Of a DNA stretch of 64,000 nt, positions 11,930 to 23,785 are shown piece after piece. Each line of letters opens with the position of its first letter. Within the stretch, counting starts at the first letter, position 1. The stretch comes from Cymodocea nodosa (Eukaryota > Streptophyta > Magnoliopsida > Alismatales > Cymodoceaceae): positions 2,673,501 to 2,737,500 of the forward strand of contig CM072339.1 of the NCBI GenBank assembly GCA_036874045.1, read 5' to 3'. The position numbers and the translations under genes were made by a program. A model generated the notes under the pieces. That model made no database searches, was not told where the DNA came from, and worked only from the letters and a program-made list of their open reading frames with translations.

Positions 11930-12463
11930 GGCTTGGAGTTGGGAGCCGACGGCAATGGAGGATGCACTTCTCCGTCGGCTTAGAAGTGGTTCCAGTATTG
12001 GGTTGGAAATTCATAGCCGTTGGGTTGGGACCCACGACATTAACGGTCCAAAAACCCAGCAATCTGGACGGTCGGGATTTTCTCTCAGAAGGGTTGCCCG
12101 CAAGGGCGGAGGAGCTTGAAATAAAATTTTTGGTAATATTTTTACCAAAATTACTATTTTATTATTCGTATCTCATAAAAATTTACAAGTCTTATTAGTA
12201 TATTTTAATGGTCTAAGTTTTGTTTGAAATTAGACGTAACATCTAATTATAAAAGCACAGTTCCTAAAGGTGGTTGTGCGCTTGTGCTGTGAGGGAAAAA
12301 GAGGAGGGAAGGTGAGGCGCGAGGAGGTCCTCAGTCAAGAATGGAAGTGGGAGGACAAATTTGGATTCTAACGGTGGAGGGAGAGGTGTGAGAGATGATG
12401 ATGGAATCTCGTCCATTCGTTTTTAAATAAATTTGATTTCCAATTGTATATTTCTACCGTTAA
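11930..12463. promoter_or_regulatory. Upstream region of the reticulon gene
   Basis: This is the stretch before the minus-strand ATG at 11929. The first 190 bases are GC-moderate and probably 5' leader and core promoter. Open frames here on the plus strand are antisense shadows. I see no certain TATA box. Confidence 0.3.
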
Positions 12464-12599
12464 GGGCATATTTGAAAAGCACCAATCACATAGCGATAAA
12501 TTAAATTGTCAAATGTTTTTTTTTACAATAAACAATTGCGTTTATTTTGGTAACATTTATTTTATAAATTAATATAAAAAACCATTACCAAACGTTGCC
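12464..12599. mobile_element. Small Tourist-type (PIF/Harbinger) MITE
   Basis: This 136 bp AT-rich element starts GGGCATATTTG and ends CAAACGTTGCC, imperfect terminal inverted repeats of the GGCCTGTTTGG class. It is flanked on both sides by TAA (12461-12463 and 12600-12602), the expected 3 bp TWA target duplication. It has no coding capacity. Confidence 0.6.
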
Positions 12600-12649
12600 T
12601 AAAAATGTTTTATTGTCACCTGACATATTTTTGTATAAGGTAGAGATAG

Positions 12650-13155
12650 AATAAGGGTATTTATGTCCAAATAAAATATAAAACAGCAAACTCTACCATC
12701 TTTTTTGTATAAAATAGTAGAAAAATGTCCTTTCAAAAAAATAATAAAATAAAATTATAAACCAAAAAAGATGTGAATTCAATCAACCAATCCCATTATC
12801 CCAGACATTTCACCATCCTCTATATATATTCATTCACCAACCTCTGCTGGATGTACAAGTGAAATTATACATCAACGACAGCGTTCAAGTCCACAAATAA
12901 TTTATAAATCATAAACTGTCCTTTTTATATATATAATGAAAATGCAAAACAACAAACTCTACTATTCTTTTTGTATAAAACGGTACAAAAATAAAATAAA
13001 CAAAATGAAATTATAAACTAATGAATAGCTGTCAATATAATCCCAAGCATCTCATCATCCTGGAATCCCTAACCTGTGCAAGATATACAAGTAAAATTAT
13101 AAATCAATAAGAGCATTTATGTCCATACAAAATGTAAAAATCACAAGCTATCCTA
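12650..13155. repeat. Diverged tandem duplication downstream of the FLOE-like gene
   Basis: 12650-12930 and 12940-13155 are two copies of the same sequence. Shared landmarks in order are AACAAACTCTACTAT, TTTTTGTATAAAA, a CATCATCCT-like patch, CCTCTGCTGG/CCTGTGCAAG, TACAAGTAAAATTATA, TTATGTCCA and a CTGTCC/CTATCC end. The copies differ at many sites. They lie just beyond the FLOE stop codon and may be part of its 3' region. Confidence 0.65.
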
Positions 13156-13284
13156 TTGATATAAGCTGCAGGCGGACAGATGGATACATAGACATGCATA
13201 TGTTTTAGCTTAAATTACTACCAATGAAAACAGCAATTGCTTTATTTGAGCAGTAAATCACAGCAATTACTACATGTATCTGTA

Positions 13285-16200
13285 TTACCATCCTCTAGGT
13301 CCGGATGGCCCAGAATTCAGCATGTCAAGCAACGTATTAAAGTCTATGGGCTGACCATTCTCTTCCATCCTGTAGATTGCACTTGCAACCTGTTCCCTAG
13401 CAAAGCCCATTCCAACAGCTTTCTCCAGTAACTCCCCATATGGATGGCCGCGCATAGACTGTGTACCTGGATGATGAAAAGACGCTTGCTGATTCTGAAG
13501 AACTGCAGGGTAGCTTCCCGGATGACCAAGCCTATCACCATCACTACCATACACCATATACCCACGTGTAGAGGGTGGAGGGGGAAAGGATGCAGCACCC
13601 ATGTAACTACTACTGTTGGGCTGTGGTGTTCCCATTAAAGCCTGGCTGGTAGGTTGTGGCGTTTGGCGCTGCATACCGTGAGTTGGCTGTGGTTGCATGG
13701 TGCTGCTACCTTGTCCCCCGTATCCAAATGGTATTTCTGGATGTGCTGACTGTCGAATCATGGCATAAGAAGTTGGCATAGGTGCACTGCCTGGGTAAGC
13801 TTCCGTCGGCACCTTTGAAGGTTGATGAGAAGCATAGGAGGGATATACGTGGCCTTGAGGTTGAAACTGAGCCTGTGGAGCACCCTGTTGCTGCTGTACA
13901 CCTTGTGTAGGGAACTGTTGTGATGTCTGTTGAGACCATTGGTGTTGATATTGTGGGATTGTAGACGTTTGGCTCTGACTCAATACAGGAGGCTGCTGCT
14001 GAGGCAGCTGTCCAGAAAAGTCATGAGTCTCTGGTCTTTGAGGTGCATATCGAGGTTCAGGTTGCACTGTTGCAGTCTGCTGCTGCTGAAGTGGCTGACT
14101 TGGCAATTGGTTCTGTTGTGGAAGGAAGGCACCCCCTTGATTCAAAGCTTGAGGAGACTGTTGAATACTCAAGATGGAAGGTGTTGATTGCCGAACAGGC
14201 AGTTCTTTGTAGGATTGATTCTGCACTAGGGACTGGGTTTGTGGGGGAACCTGAGCAACTTGTTGAGGTAAAACAAGAGCAACTTGCTGATTTGCAGCAT
14301 CTGATGAATCCTCTTGCTTTTCTTGCTCGGAGAGAGAAGGTACAACTCGGTCTGGAGAATCTTTCTGGGCAGTCTGAAGTTTTGCCAATTCTTTCTGAGT
14401 CTCAGCAAGTTCTTGTTTGTCTCGCAGTATTTGCACAGAACGGTGAACCTGAAGATAATAGAACACAGCACACGACAAACAGAATAATCAATCAGCTGTA
14501 ATAAAGTTTACCTGAAAAAAGGAAACACTAATCAACTGTGACACTATCATGTGTCACTATCATTTATCAAGTGAAGCATATAACATAATTGCAACATAGA
14601 CAGATGAAAAGAAAATCAAACGTCAATACTGTCAAGAGTTCCATTAGTGTAAATAGGTGTGTAGAAAGCTCGTGCAGAATTTTTTAAAGGATGCCCATCC
14701 ACTATTTCCTTTTTTCTGTTTTTGCTTATCCTCACAGTCACAAATGCCCATTGTCGTAAAAAAAAGAAAGAAAAAAAGACTGCTTAAATGCCATTTAAAC
14801 ATTTTTTAGCCCAAACCATTTAATTCCTAAAAAAGGAAATTTGTTTTCAAAAAAAGCCATTTTTCCATTTTTAAAGTAGAAAACAGTTGCTTACCGTTTT
14901 TGGCCATTCATTGACATGATTTTACTGTATTGACATTTTACTTCGTTGTTCAAAATTTTAATTGTGCTACTGATATAGTTAGTTATGTTTAAGAAATTTT
15001 TAACTAATAAGTATACAACAATAGTTTGTGCCATAATCCCAGGTATGACCTACCACATGGGTTGCCTTCTTCCAAATATTTCATCCATAACCAAAACAAA
15101 CAAGTATGGACTTATAGAAGATCATTAGTATAAACTTATGTCTATTGAAAATTTTTTAGTTTCTCTTCTTATAATTTTAATAATAATAACTACCGCTTTT
15201 ATACATGTCCTTTATAATATCAATATATCCTATAGGTACTCATTTTCTTTTCAATATCGACCATAATAAGTTTCTATGTATTCTATCATGAACATTTCAT
15301 AATTCAATGAAAATCATATAGAAAACTATTTTCTTAATTCTAAAATTTTCTATTAGTTGTTTAAGTAAATGAATAGTTTTCATTGTTGACCTACCTAACA
15401 CAAACCTAAATTGATTTTCTATGATTTTAATTACCTACTTTAGTCTTTACTCAATTACCTTTTCTTATAATTTCATAGTATAATTCATCAACTTAAAACC
15501 ATGATGGTTATTACAATTTTGCATGTCTTACTTATTTTTAAATATAGATATTAAAAACTCTTTCTCCAATTGGCATCTTTTTTATCTTCTTTGTTAAATA
15601 ACAAGAATATCTTCAAAATCTACTTTTGAATTATATCATATGCAAAAAAAACTAATTTTTTTATCAAATTTATGATAATAGTAATAGTGATGATGACATG
15701 CATGCAAATATATTTATATTTACTTACTTTTAATTTATACCATTTTCTCAAAAATTTACATTTTCTAAAAATTTTAATTTCCAATCCATGTAAATATTCA
15801 TTTTCCATATTTTTACAACAGTGCAGATGCTTACAGAAACCTTATTCCCACCAAACAATATTTGGTTTTTTTATACCCTTTTTATTGTTAAAAGAACAAA
15901 AGCAACCAAGATTTTTCTCTACATGGTACAATGGCTAGTGGCTACCCAAGGCAATGATCATATAAAATACTGAACGTTCAAAACCTCCTAAATCAAGTTT
16001 TTTTGCCCACCAAAAAATCATTCTTATGTATCAAAGTCATAGCAATCACATTATTGATATATCTCAATGATCATTCTTGTATCTTCAATCAAAGTTTGAT
16101 TTTACTAACATAGATTCACAACTAATTGTATATCTTAATCGAAAGAGGATGTAAACAAAAATCCACAGATGTGAAGAAGTAAATATGTGGTGACCAATAC

Positions 16201-18305
16201 AATCCACAGAGACGTATAGCACTACCATGCAGCATATTTCAAAAAAAGTTCAAAAAACAGAGTATAGCCTATTCAATAAGCTATTTTCAGACTACTCGTA
16301 CAGTAAACTTCATTCTTGAAAAAATGTTCATTCAATAAGCATTTCCAAGCGCATCCTAAAACAATGCTTCAAAAAAATATATACATTTCCGATTTCTTGT
16401 GCTGCAATGTCTCACTCTTAAATTTAATAGAATGAATTTAATACCTGTTTAGTGAATTTACAAATTAAGAAAATGTAGCTATAGAAAGCTCATGACAGTA
16501 TTTTGTTTTTTAGTGGAACAATTGCATTTTGTTATTCAAAGTCTACTATTTACAGTTTTTATAGGATTTCAATTCTTGCACAACTGTAATATTTTATTAA
16601 TATGCAATTTTTTAGCAGTATATTTATTTATATGCAAACTTACCTCCTGCAGATGCTTTTCAAGAGACTTAAGTTTTGAATCAGATTCCTTCTGATCATG
16701 AGTCAAATCAGATCTCAAATCTCTCATTGATCGTTCAAGGTTATAACAGTAATCTTCAAGTTGTGATAGGCGACCAGTAATCCTCTCAAGGAAAGTGAGC
16801 AAATTATCAGTATGCTTCTTCATACACTTTTCAACAGCAAGAATTATGTCTTGCTTATTGTAGCCTTCCTGTTGAGGATAGACATTTGCTAGTGGTCTTC
16901 CAATTCTTCTCTCATGAATTTCCTGCATGAACAAAAAGACATGTATAATAGAAACCATATCTTAAAAAGATAAGGGCTATTTTTCTCTCATGCATTTCCT
17001 GCATGAACGAGAAATAAGATATGCATTATAAAAAATATCTTAAAAAGACTATAAATAACCAAGCAAGCTATGAAAGGAAAAGAAAATATGGAGTCACAAG
17101 AGAATTGAAAGACAATTAATGAAATTCCGTTTATCATTTGACTCCTCAAAATCTTTTTGCATGTTTATAAATCCAGTGAAAATATTTTTCCTTTGAAATA
17201 TACATTTTTCAGTGCAAAAGGTAGAAAACCAATTTAAATTTCTGTTGGAAACAAAGGTAATTTACTTTGCTATAGAAAATGCACACAGACACAATGATGA
17301 GGAGCATACTTTTTGGTTGAAAGGAATGTATTTTCTTTTTCATTGATTTTCTTTACCTTCCAAGTGCACAAACCCTTCTATCATGCATGTGAACATGCAT
17401 AAATAGGAAATTAATCATGCATGAATAATAAATACAGGTATACAACTCCATGTTTCAAATTAGACCATTTCAACAACTACACTTTCAAATCCAAAGTAAT
17501 AATTTATTTCATAAAGCATATGGCTAAATAAATATTGCATTTCACAAAATTTCCAGACTTTTGAAAGTAAGTATGAAAACAAGCAACGACCTAAAATGTG
17601 AGCATAAAAAACAACAATATATATCTTAATCACGCTACATCAGATTAAGCACACAAATCATTTCTTTCTATCCATTCCTAGCTACCACTAAATCTTTCAT
17701 TAAGTCGTATAATTTTAAATATTTTTTCTTCTTAATTTTAACTATATTAGTGAATTCCTTTTTCCTTGCAAGTGTATCGATAGACCTTCTATGGATATAA
17801 TCAAACCATCTAAGATGATTTCCTTGTATTTTATCCTCAAATGATGTAATTCCTCGATTTTGGATGAAATAATTTCTTATCTCTAATGGTATTATCATTC
17901 ATCCATCTTAGCGTTCATAGTTGTACCGAAAAATCTTTTTATACATGTTCACATTTAATAACTCAACAATCAATGTCGTACAATATAATTGGATGAATAA
18001 ATGTCTAATATATTTCAATTTTAGAGATATTCCTTTATAGATATTCAAACTAGAATAAAAGGCATCGCCGATTAAACAAACGATGACCCTTTTCGCCCCA
18101 CCAAACACAGGGCAAGCAAAAAAACCATCGAAGTAAATTAGTATAGAATACACAAAACGAGGAACCAAATTACTTTCCCGGCCGAGCGTGGCCGGCTCTC
18201 GTTGGCGTTGTCCTGCCTCACCAGATCATCGTAAGAGCAAAGCACGTCGTCCGACCCGAAATCAAGCGACCTGGACCCAGACCCGAGCCTCCCGCCAGAA
18301 GCCAT
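13285..18305 (-). CDS. FLOE-like DUF1421 prion-like protein
   Basis: Three exons on the minus strand (18305-18174, 16922-16644, 14448-13285) join in phase 0 to give 524 residues. Residues 1-44 are the short Ser/Gly/Asp head with the conserved LDFGSDDVLCSYDDL phrase. Residues about 62-155 form a coiled coil (KCMKKHTDNLLTFLERITGR, LEDYCYNLERSMRDLRSDL, LRDKQELAETQKELAKLQ). Residues about 160-470 are a low-complexity Gln/Pro/Ser region with scattered Tyr. The last 45 or so residues are the UBA-like DUF1421 domain (LLEKAVGMGFAREQVASAIY). This is the domain order of Arabidopsis FLOE1 (AT4G28300), which forms hydration-dependent condensates in seeds and tunes germination under water stress. An in-frame ATG also exists at 18365, but the conserved MASGG start at 18305 is preferred. 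Introns 1 and 2 hold LINE relics. Seed or water-sensing function is by homology only. Confidence 0.92.
15030..15560 (-). mobile_element. LINE reverse-transcriptase relic in intron 2 of the FLOE gene
   Basis: Translated on the minus strand in shifting frames it gives phrases of a plant LINE reverse transcriptase: MQNCNNHHGFKLMNYTMKLW, SENQFRF, GRSTMKTIHLLKQLIENFR, RIHRNLLWSILKRK and YIDIIKDMYK. Several frameshifts and stops interrupt it. It shares the orientation of the host gene. It is an old, dead fragment without recognisable ends. Confidence 0.7.
16905..17050 (-). repeat. Tandem duplication that copies the exon 2 splice acceptor of the FLOE gene
   Basis: About 75 bases spanning the 5' edge of exon 2 (CATGCAG then GAAATTCATGAGAG on the minus strand) are repeated immediately upstream. 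The copy ends in the same GTTCATGCAG followed by GAAATGCATGAGAG, placing a decoy acceptor with first exon base 16998. Using the decoy would add 76 nt, shift the frame and meet a TGA a few codons into the true exon. The true acceptor (first base 16922) keeps phase 0 with exon 1. Confidence 0.75.
17650..17940 (-). mobile_element. LINE relic (C-terminal part of ORF2) in intron 1 of the FLOE gene
   Basis: Minus-strand frame 17898-17668 reads SFEDKIQGNHLRWFDYIHRR, followed by a Lys-rich stretch and a MKDLVVARNGWR-like end. This matches the region just after reverse transcriptase in plant LINEs (usual form ...RLRWFGHVQRRP...). It is truncated at both sides and is not contiguous with the reverse-transcriptase relic in intron 2. 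Confidence 0.7.
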
Positions 18306-18520
18306 GGATGCGAACGAGATCGAAGCCGAAACACCAGACCCCCTCCCTTCCTTCCTCCGAAGCAAGAAAAAGGAGACCTAACCGAACTGAACCAGTACGC
18401 GACGGACGAACTCGGAACAATCAGGGCAATTATCCTGGGAAATAGAGCGGCGGTACGTTGTACCCGCGGAGAATTTTTCAGTTTCGTGGGGGATGAGCTA
18501 ACAGTCAAACTTCGGTGAAT
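18306..18520 (-). promoter_or_regulatory. 5' leader and promoter region of the FLOE-like gene
   Basis: GC-moderate DNA precedes the minus-strand ATG at 18305, then composition drops sharply to AT-rich beyond about 18510. This is probably the 5' UTR and core promoter. No certain TATA box is visible. An in-frame ATG at 18365 lies within it. Confidence 0.3.
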
Positions 18521-20700
18521 CGAACTTTTTAACTGTTTCTTTTTTCAATAAAGTACGATTTTTTCTGCAGATTTTGATTTTTAATAAATATTAAAGTCAT
18601 GATTACGAGAGATTATATACGATTTTGTGTAATTGAACTTACAAGTCTAGCTGTTGTAAAATAAATGTAAGATTTTGACTGTTAGTTGTGATGTGCATAA
18701 GGACGAAGAGTTCTACGTCGTGAAATGAACACGAAGGTTACATTTATTCGAAGCCTGGAAATCCAAAGATCAGGTTTGAAGTTATAAAATAGAAAATCAT
18801 AGAATATAAAATATATATGTTTATTTATAAAATAAAAATACTGAAATTAATAAATTAAATATTTTTTTGTATTTATTTACAAGATAGAGAATAATAAAAT
18901 TTATTATAAATAATATAAAATAGAGTTATTTGTGATAATTGTTACATCATAAAATATATTTTACACGTTTTTATTATTTTACATATCTCTCGTAATATTA
19001 ATTCTCATCCATGTAAGATATAAATAATTTTTATATTAAAATTACATATTATTAATATATTATGTGATAATTCATATTTTATTTTCTTTCATTTTCCATC
19101 AGTTACACAAACACTCTCAAAAGAGAATGCATAGACGATAATATTCTTTAAGTAAATTTAATTTATTTTTTAAGATGAAAATTCACATTTTAGTAGGAAA
19201 ATAGCAATCCGCAAAAATGAGCTAAATACTTTTAATATCCAGACTGCAAAAATAATACGTTGGATTGCCAAGTCATCCTCTTTTAATAACACTTTTCACC
19301 AAGATGCTATCAACATCATTGCTTACAAAACGTTGAGTTCAAGTTCGGTATTAGACAACGTGAATATTATACTCGAGTGGGCGTATTAATAGATTAGATT
19401 TCCTTTTGCATATTTTTTTATAACGACTTGTACATGTGGCAATACTATATTATTCTCTGTAGAATACTATCGTCAAGCCTTGGTGAGGGAATGCCACTTT
19501 TCCCCTCCTTTGTGTATCGTTGCTCTTGAAAATAGCATCTATTTCCATGTTCGAAGTACCAAATGGTGTAATCTTTTAATAGAAACAGAAGTTTCATTGA
19601 TATTTCAAAAGTTACACAGAGAACAATCATATAATATAATATAAAGGAACATGGTTTCATCAATGTATGAGGTGGCAAAAGCCTACAGTCTCCGTCATAT
19701 TAAATCTTCACCTTCGGTCTTATGATGAACAAAGGTAGTTTTTAAATATCGAAGTGTTGTATGATGATCATGGTTAACCAAACTGTGATTCACCAGTCAG
19801 TGATAATCCTTGAAACATTAAGAATACGTGTAGTTCCTGTTCATCTTTTATTTTCACTATTTTGTCTTTATACCATGGTGTGAAGTACATTTTTTTAATG
19901 GTGGTAATGTTTTCACTGACATTTAAATTCAGGATTTCATTTTTTTTTTTTTTACAATGGATTGAAACATTAATTGTGTCATTTCACTATTGATTCAAAG
20001 AGTAAAGTATGCAACTACATAATTTTGATTAAATAAATTACTTAAACTTGATTTTTCTTATAGTTTTAAATATCTTTAAGTTGACTTTCTCTTATCCTTT
20101 ATGGTATATAATTTTTTTTACATAAAGTACTAATATAAAAATATCTAAAGATGTCAACTTGGTTGCATTGACACAACACAACCAGATTAATATTGTGCTT
20201 AATTTATACCATATCAAGAAGGAAAAAAAGACAACTTAAACATAACATATGACTTGCAATTTACTCGTATTATATCAGTTAACAACATAGTTTGATTGTA
20301 TTAGATTATATCAAATCATGCTTTTTGATATGGTAAATTTCAAAATCATTATGTTAAACTTGATTCTTGATATACTGTTTTAGCGAATAATATATTGAGT
20401 CTTAGGTGTTTCGAATTTAATATATTAACTTTACAATCGGTATATCAAAATCAATATAAATAAAATACAAAATTCTATTTAATTTTTAAAATGACATATT
20501 GATTTAAGAAAAATTACCTATGTCCACTGTGTGCTTAAATCGAATCATATCAGTATAATTTGATTTCATTAAATAGTAATCTAGTATGATCTAAAAAATT
20601 ATATAATATTATTCAAAGACATAACTTAACTATGTTGCCTGTAATTTTTTTTTTTAACATTAGCAATATTTTCCCATCGTTCGAATCAAGACTCTGTTCG
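18521..20700. other. AT-rich intergenic DNA
   Basis: I see no gene, RNA or element with definable ends. It is between the promoters of two divergently oriented genes (FLOE-like on minus, importin beta on plus). Confidence 0.5.
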
Positions 20701-20754
20701 ACTGTGCCGTTTGATATATTATCCATCGTCATCATATAATATAAAAAAACAAGA

Positions 20755-21110
20755 CTGCACGTCACCATCCGCGCGCGTAACCATCGGCGTTCTCACCGAC
20801 CACCGTCCGACGCATGGCCCACAAATCCAACGGCCGAGAGGAATCCAACCCACCTCGACGCGATGACGCAAGTCCAGATACGATGGCAGTCGCGGGCCCG
20901 CGGCAAAGATGTGTGGGGTCCTTCAGGGTGCATAGTTAAAGATGAGGGGGCAACTTGCAAAATGGCAGCGAATGATGGAAACCAATAATGCGGGGTGGGA
21001 TTAATAATGTGGAAAATATCGGGCGCATGTATCGCGAGAAGTCCCAGCTTTTTAACATCTGGTAGCTACCCCCCTCTCTCTCTCCTTCTCTCTCTCTCTC
21101 TCTCTCTAGG
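20755..21110 (+). promoter_or_regulatory. Promoter and transcription start region of importin beta-1
   Basis: Composition changes at about 20755 from AT-rich to GC-rich, with GATGACGCAAG (a bZIP/CRE-like core, about 20861) and GC-rich patches. A CT microsatellite follows at about 21073-21109 and leads into AGGGTTTCC, a phrase common at plant 5' UTR starts. I infer transcription begins near the CT tract. Confidence 0.4.
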
Positions 21111-21203
21111 GTTTCCTTCCCCATCACGCTTATACGCTGCCGCGGGCGCGGAAGGAAATTGAGACTGACCGCGGTATTGGCAGATCTCACTGCGCCGATC
21201 AAG
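21110..21203 (+). other. Probable 5' UTR exon of importin beta-1
   Basis: The stretch ends in CCGATCAAG before GTGAAC, a good donor at 21204. The matching acceptor is CAAACAG at 23773-23779, six bases before the ATG at 23786. The 2.6 kb T-rich space between has intron composition except for a GC-rich block near 22080-22370. The left end of the exon is an estimate. Confidence 0.5.
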
Positions 21204-22074
21204 GTGAACTCCACTTCTTCATGTCTTCTTCTTTGTGGTATATTCCGTGTTGGTTAGCCTTCAAGTTCACTGTTCTATCGAGGATTTTTTGCGTGGATGC
21301 AACGAGTGTCTACTTGGTGGTTGTTGAATGTGGAGTTGTGGTGTTATTTTTTGTGGCAGGGTTTGATGGAGGGCGTTGGATTTATTTGAAATGGGGTAGT
21401 GTGGAGGGGTTATCGGGTTAGATTGCTGTTGGTGGTGGATCGCTTTTTGGAGGTTCCATTTTGTTCAGATTGCTTGTGAAAATCTTGTCATTTGCAATTT
21501 TCTTTGAGATTTTTCATGCCCTGTAAGTTTTTGCTATCGTCGGTCTAGTTTTGCTACAATGGTTGCTTAATTTATGGGAAAGATGGTATCTTTTATACCT
21601 CTTCTTTAGAAGCGGGATAATCAGATCCGTAGTTCTGTTGTGGATCTTCCCAGGGTCATCTGCAATTTTCATTATATAATGTTACAGTGAAAAATTAGAT
21701 GTTACCATTGATGTGAGTAAATCAGAGAATACATTGCAAAAGAGGACTTCTCATGTCAAGGTTTCACCCTTTTCTTATTTGTCTGCTTGGTGAATTATTT
21801 CGAACTTGAATGAGTGAATGGGGACGTCTAGTTTTATATGCGTGATTATTTTATCTCTGCCAAACTTACTTTCAGCTATACACGATTAAATACTGATCAC
21901 TCTTTCATCGAAGCTACTCGTCTTTTAAAATGGTTGGGTTGAGCAATTCATTCACTAAAAGGGGTTTTATTTTAATCTAAATCCTTTTCACATCGTTTAT
22001 GTAAAGATTTGTTTTTAAAAAGAATATTTTATTATGTAAGTGGAGGAGAGAGAATTATTTACCTCGTTTCACCC

Positions 22075-22375
22075 TCTCCCATGACCAGGTTCTGCCCTTC
22101 CATCAATTCCGCGCGAAGAGGGTCGGCTAGGGCATCTGGCGCCGTCGATCGCCGAGGTGCACGCGTGAGGATCTACGGACTGCGCGATCGCGTCGTCCGT
22201 CCGGCTGGTCTCTGCGCGGAGGAGGAAACCGGCAGTGGTGCGCGAGCTCTGGTCGTGGCAGTGGCGCACGCGAGGAGTGGAGATCGGTGATCGTCTGGCA
22301 GTGACGCGCAGGGGAGGAAACCGGTCGCGCGTGGGAGAAGGGAAGGTGATTTACGGCAGTGTTCAGTGTGGAAAA
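22075..22375. other. GC-rich island inside the importin beta-1 leader intron
   Basis: About 300 bases are strongly GC-rich and rich in CpG (GCGCGAAG, GTCGATCGCCGAGG, GCGCGATCGCGTCGTCC) within a T-rich intron. It has open frames in several phases but no family resemblance. It has two GGAGGAAACCGG-like phrases near 22222 and 22313. It could be inserted DNA, an alternative promoter or a captured gene piece. Confidence 0.45.
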
Positions 22376-23785
22376 AGGGGAATAAGGAGAGAATTTTTGG
22401 GGGTTCTTATTGGATTAAGCTATTTTAGTAAGTATCCACCTATATTGTCCAAAAATATAGCATTGTTCATAGTAATAGCAAATTTTAGTAGCCTTAAGGA
22501 TGAGTGATACGTAGTTAGTAGAAGATTAGCATGATTTGAGCTTGAAATGGGCATATACATCTTTATTTAGGCCTGCAATTTAGTCATTTTGATTATATGC
22601 ATTTTCCTTGAGTTATTGCGTATTTATGGTGAAATTTCAGTTTATTATAGAATTTCGTTTTAGCGTGATTATGGCTAGAACGTGCATTATACATGTTAGT
22701 TGTGTTGGTAAAATAGTCATTTTATTTGCCATGCTTTACTTTTGTGAAATTTTGGCATGTTGTGCATAATGACTGATTAATGGGAAGGTTATTGTGTTAT
22801 ATGTGCATTACATTATTCACGTGTTGAAAATTATGTATGGGCATGCTTGCATCATACTGTTTAGAAGATTCTCAAATTTATAAAGTTAGCTGCATTGAAT
22901 TTAAGGATTGACATATTGTGATGCATTTTGGGTGCATATGGCCTATGGATTTTGATTTTAGCATGCTTCACTTATTGTTTTGAGAAAGTTAGAGAGAATT
23001 GCATGCATTTGAAAAGGCATATTGTGAAGCATAGTGTGAGCTTGTGTTGTAATAATTATAGAAATGACTATGAAAATGATCCGGCCATGGAGGGTTAAAC
23101 CATGGTATTATGCACATGATTGAGATGACTGCTCGATATTTGGACCTAGTTACGAGGTTAAACATGATATTTCTGACTCTCGTCACAAGGATTATATGCA
23201 ACTATAGACCCAGTCTTCTCTACAACTTGTAGTAGGAGGAGAGTGAGAAAAAAGGGAAAAAATCCCATTCATCACAGGGGAAGAAGCCCATGTCATTGCC
23301 TTCATTGGCCTCAATCCAAGCTATCACCATCCTTATCCTTTGTATGGTCTATGTGATCTTGATGTAGTGGGAGAAATGTATTCTGGTTGAATGACCATTT
23401 CTTTCCTCCCCATGAGCCTGCTGTATTTTAAAAAGGATGCAGCCTATGTGATTGGCTGTTAGTTGTTACTACCTACCTGCTTTATTATCAATGGAACGAC
23501 TATTATTGTTTGTCTATCTGTGATTGGAAAGTCAACATGATTGACTACAAATCTCACCTGTCTATTTAAGTGAAGGCTAATGTGATTGATTGTTCATGCC
23601 TGCTTCTATTAGGAAGTCAATGCAATTGACCTTTGTTGTACCATGGTCATTGCGATTAGTCATTGTATGTGTGATCGTGGTTGATTGTTCAAGTTGATTT
23701 CATTTTTTCCCTTTAGTTCAAATTCCAAATATGTGATAGTAATCCATTACATGTTCATTTTGTTATCTTCTCCAAACAGATAAAA

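Noticed and set aside
11245-12198. Plus-strand frames of 167 and 147 codons
   Set aside because: The first is antisense to reticulon exon 1 and the second overlaps the exon and promoter; neither has a family match.
14043-14501. Plus-strand frame of 152 codons
   Set aside because: Antisense to the Gln-rich FLOE exon 3; its Leu/Val/Glu bias is the shadow of CAG/CAA codons.
18306-18365. In-frame upstream ATG as the FLOE start
   Set aside because: The 20 extra residues are not like the family N-terminus; MASGG at 18305 is. It remains possible as an alternative start.
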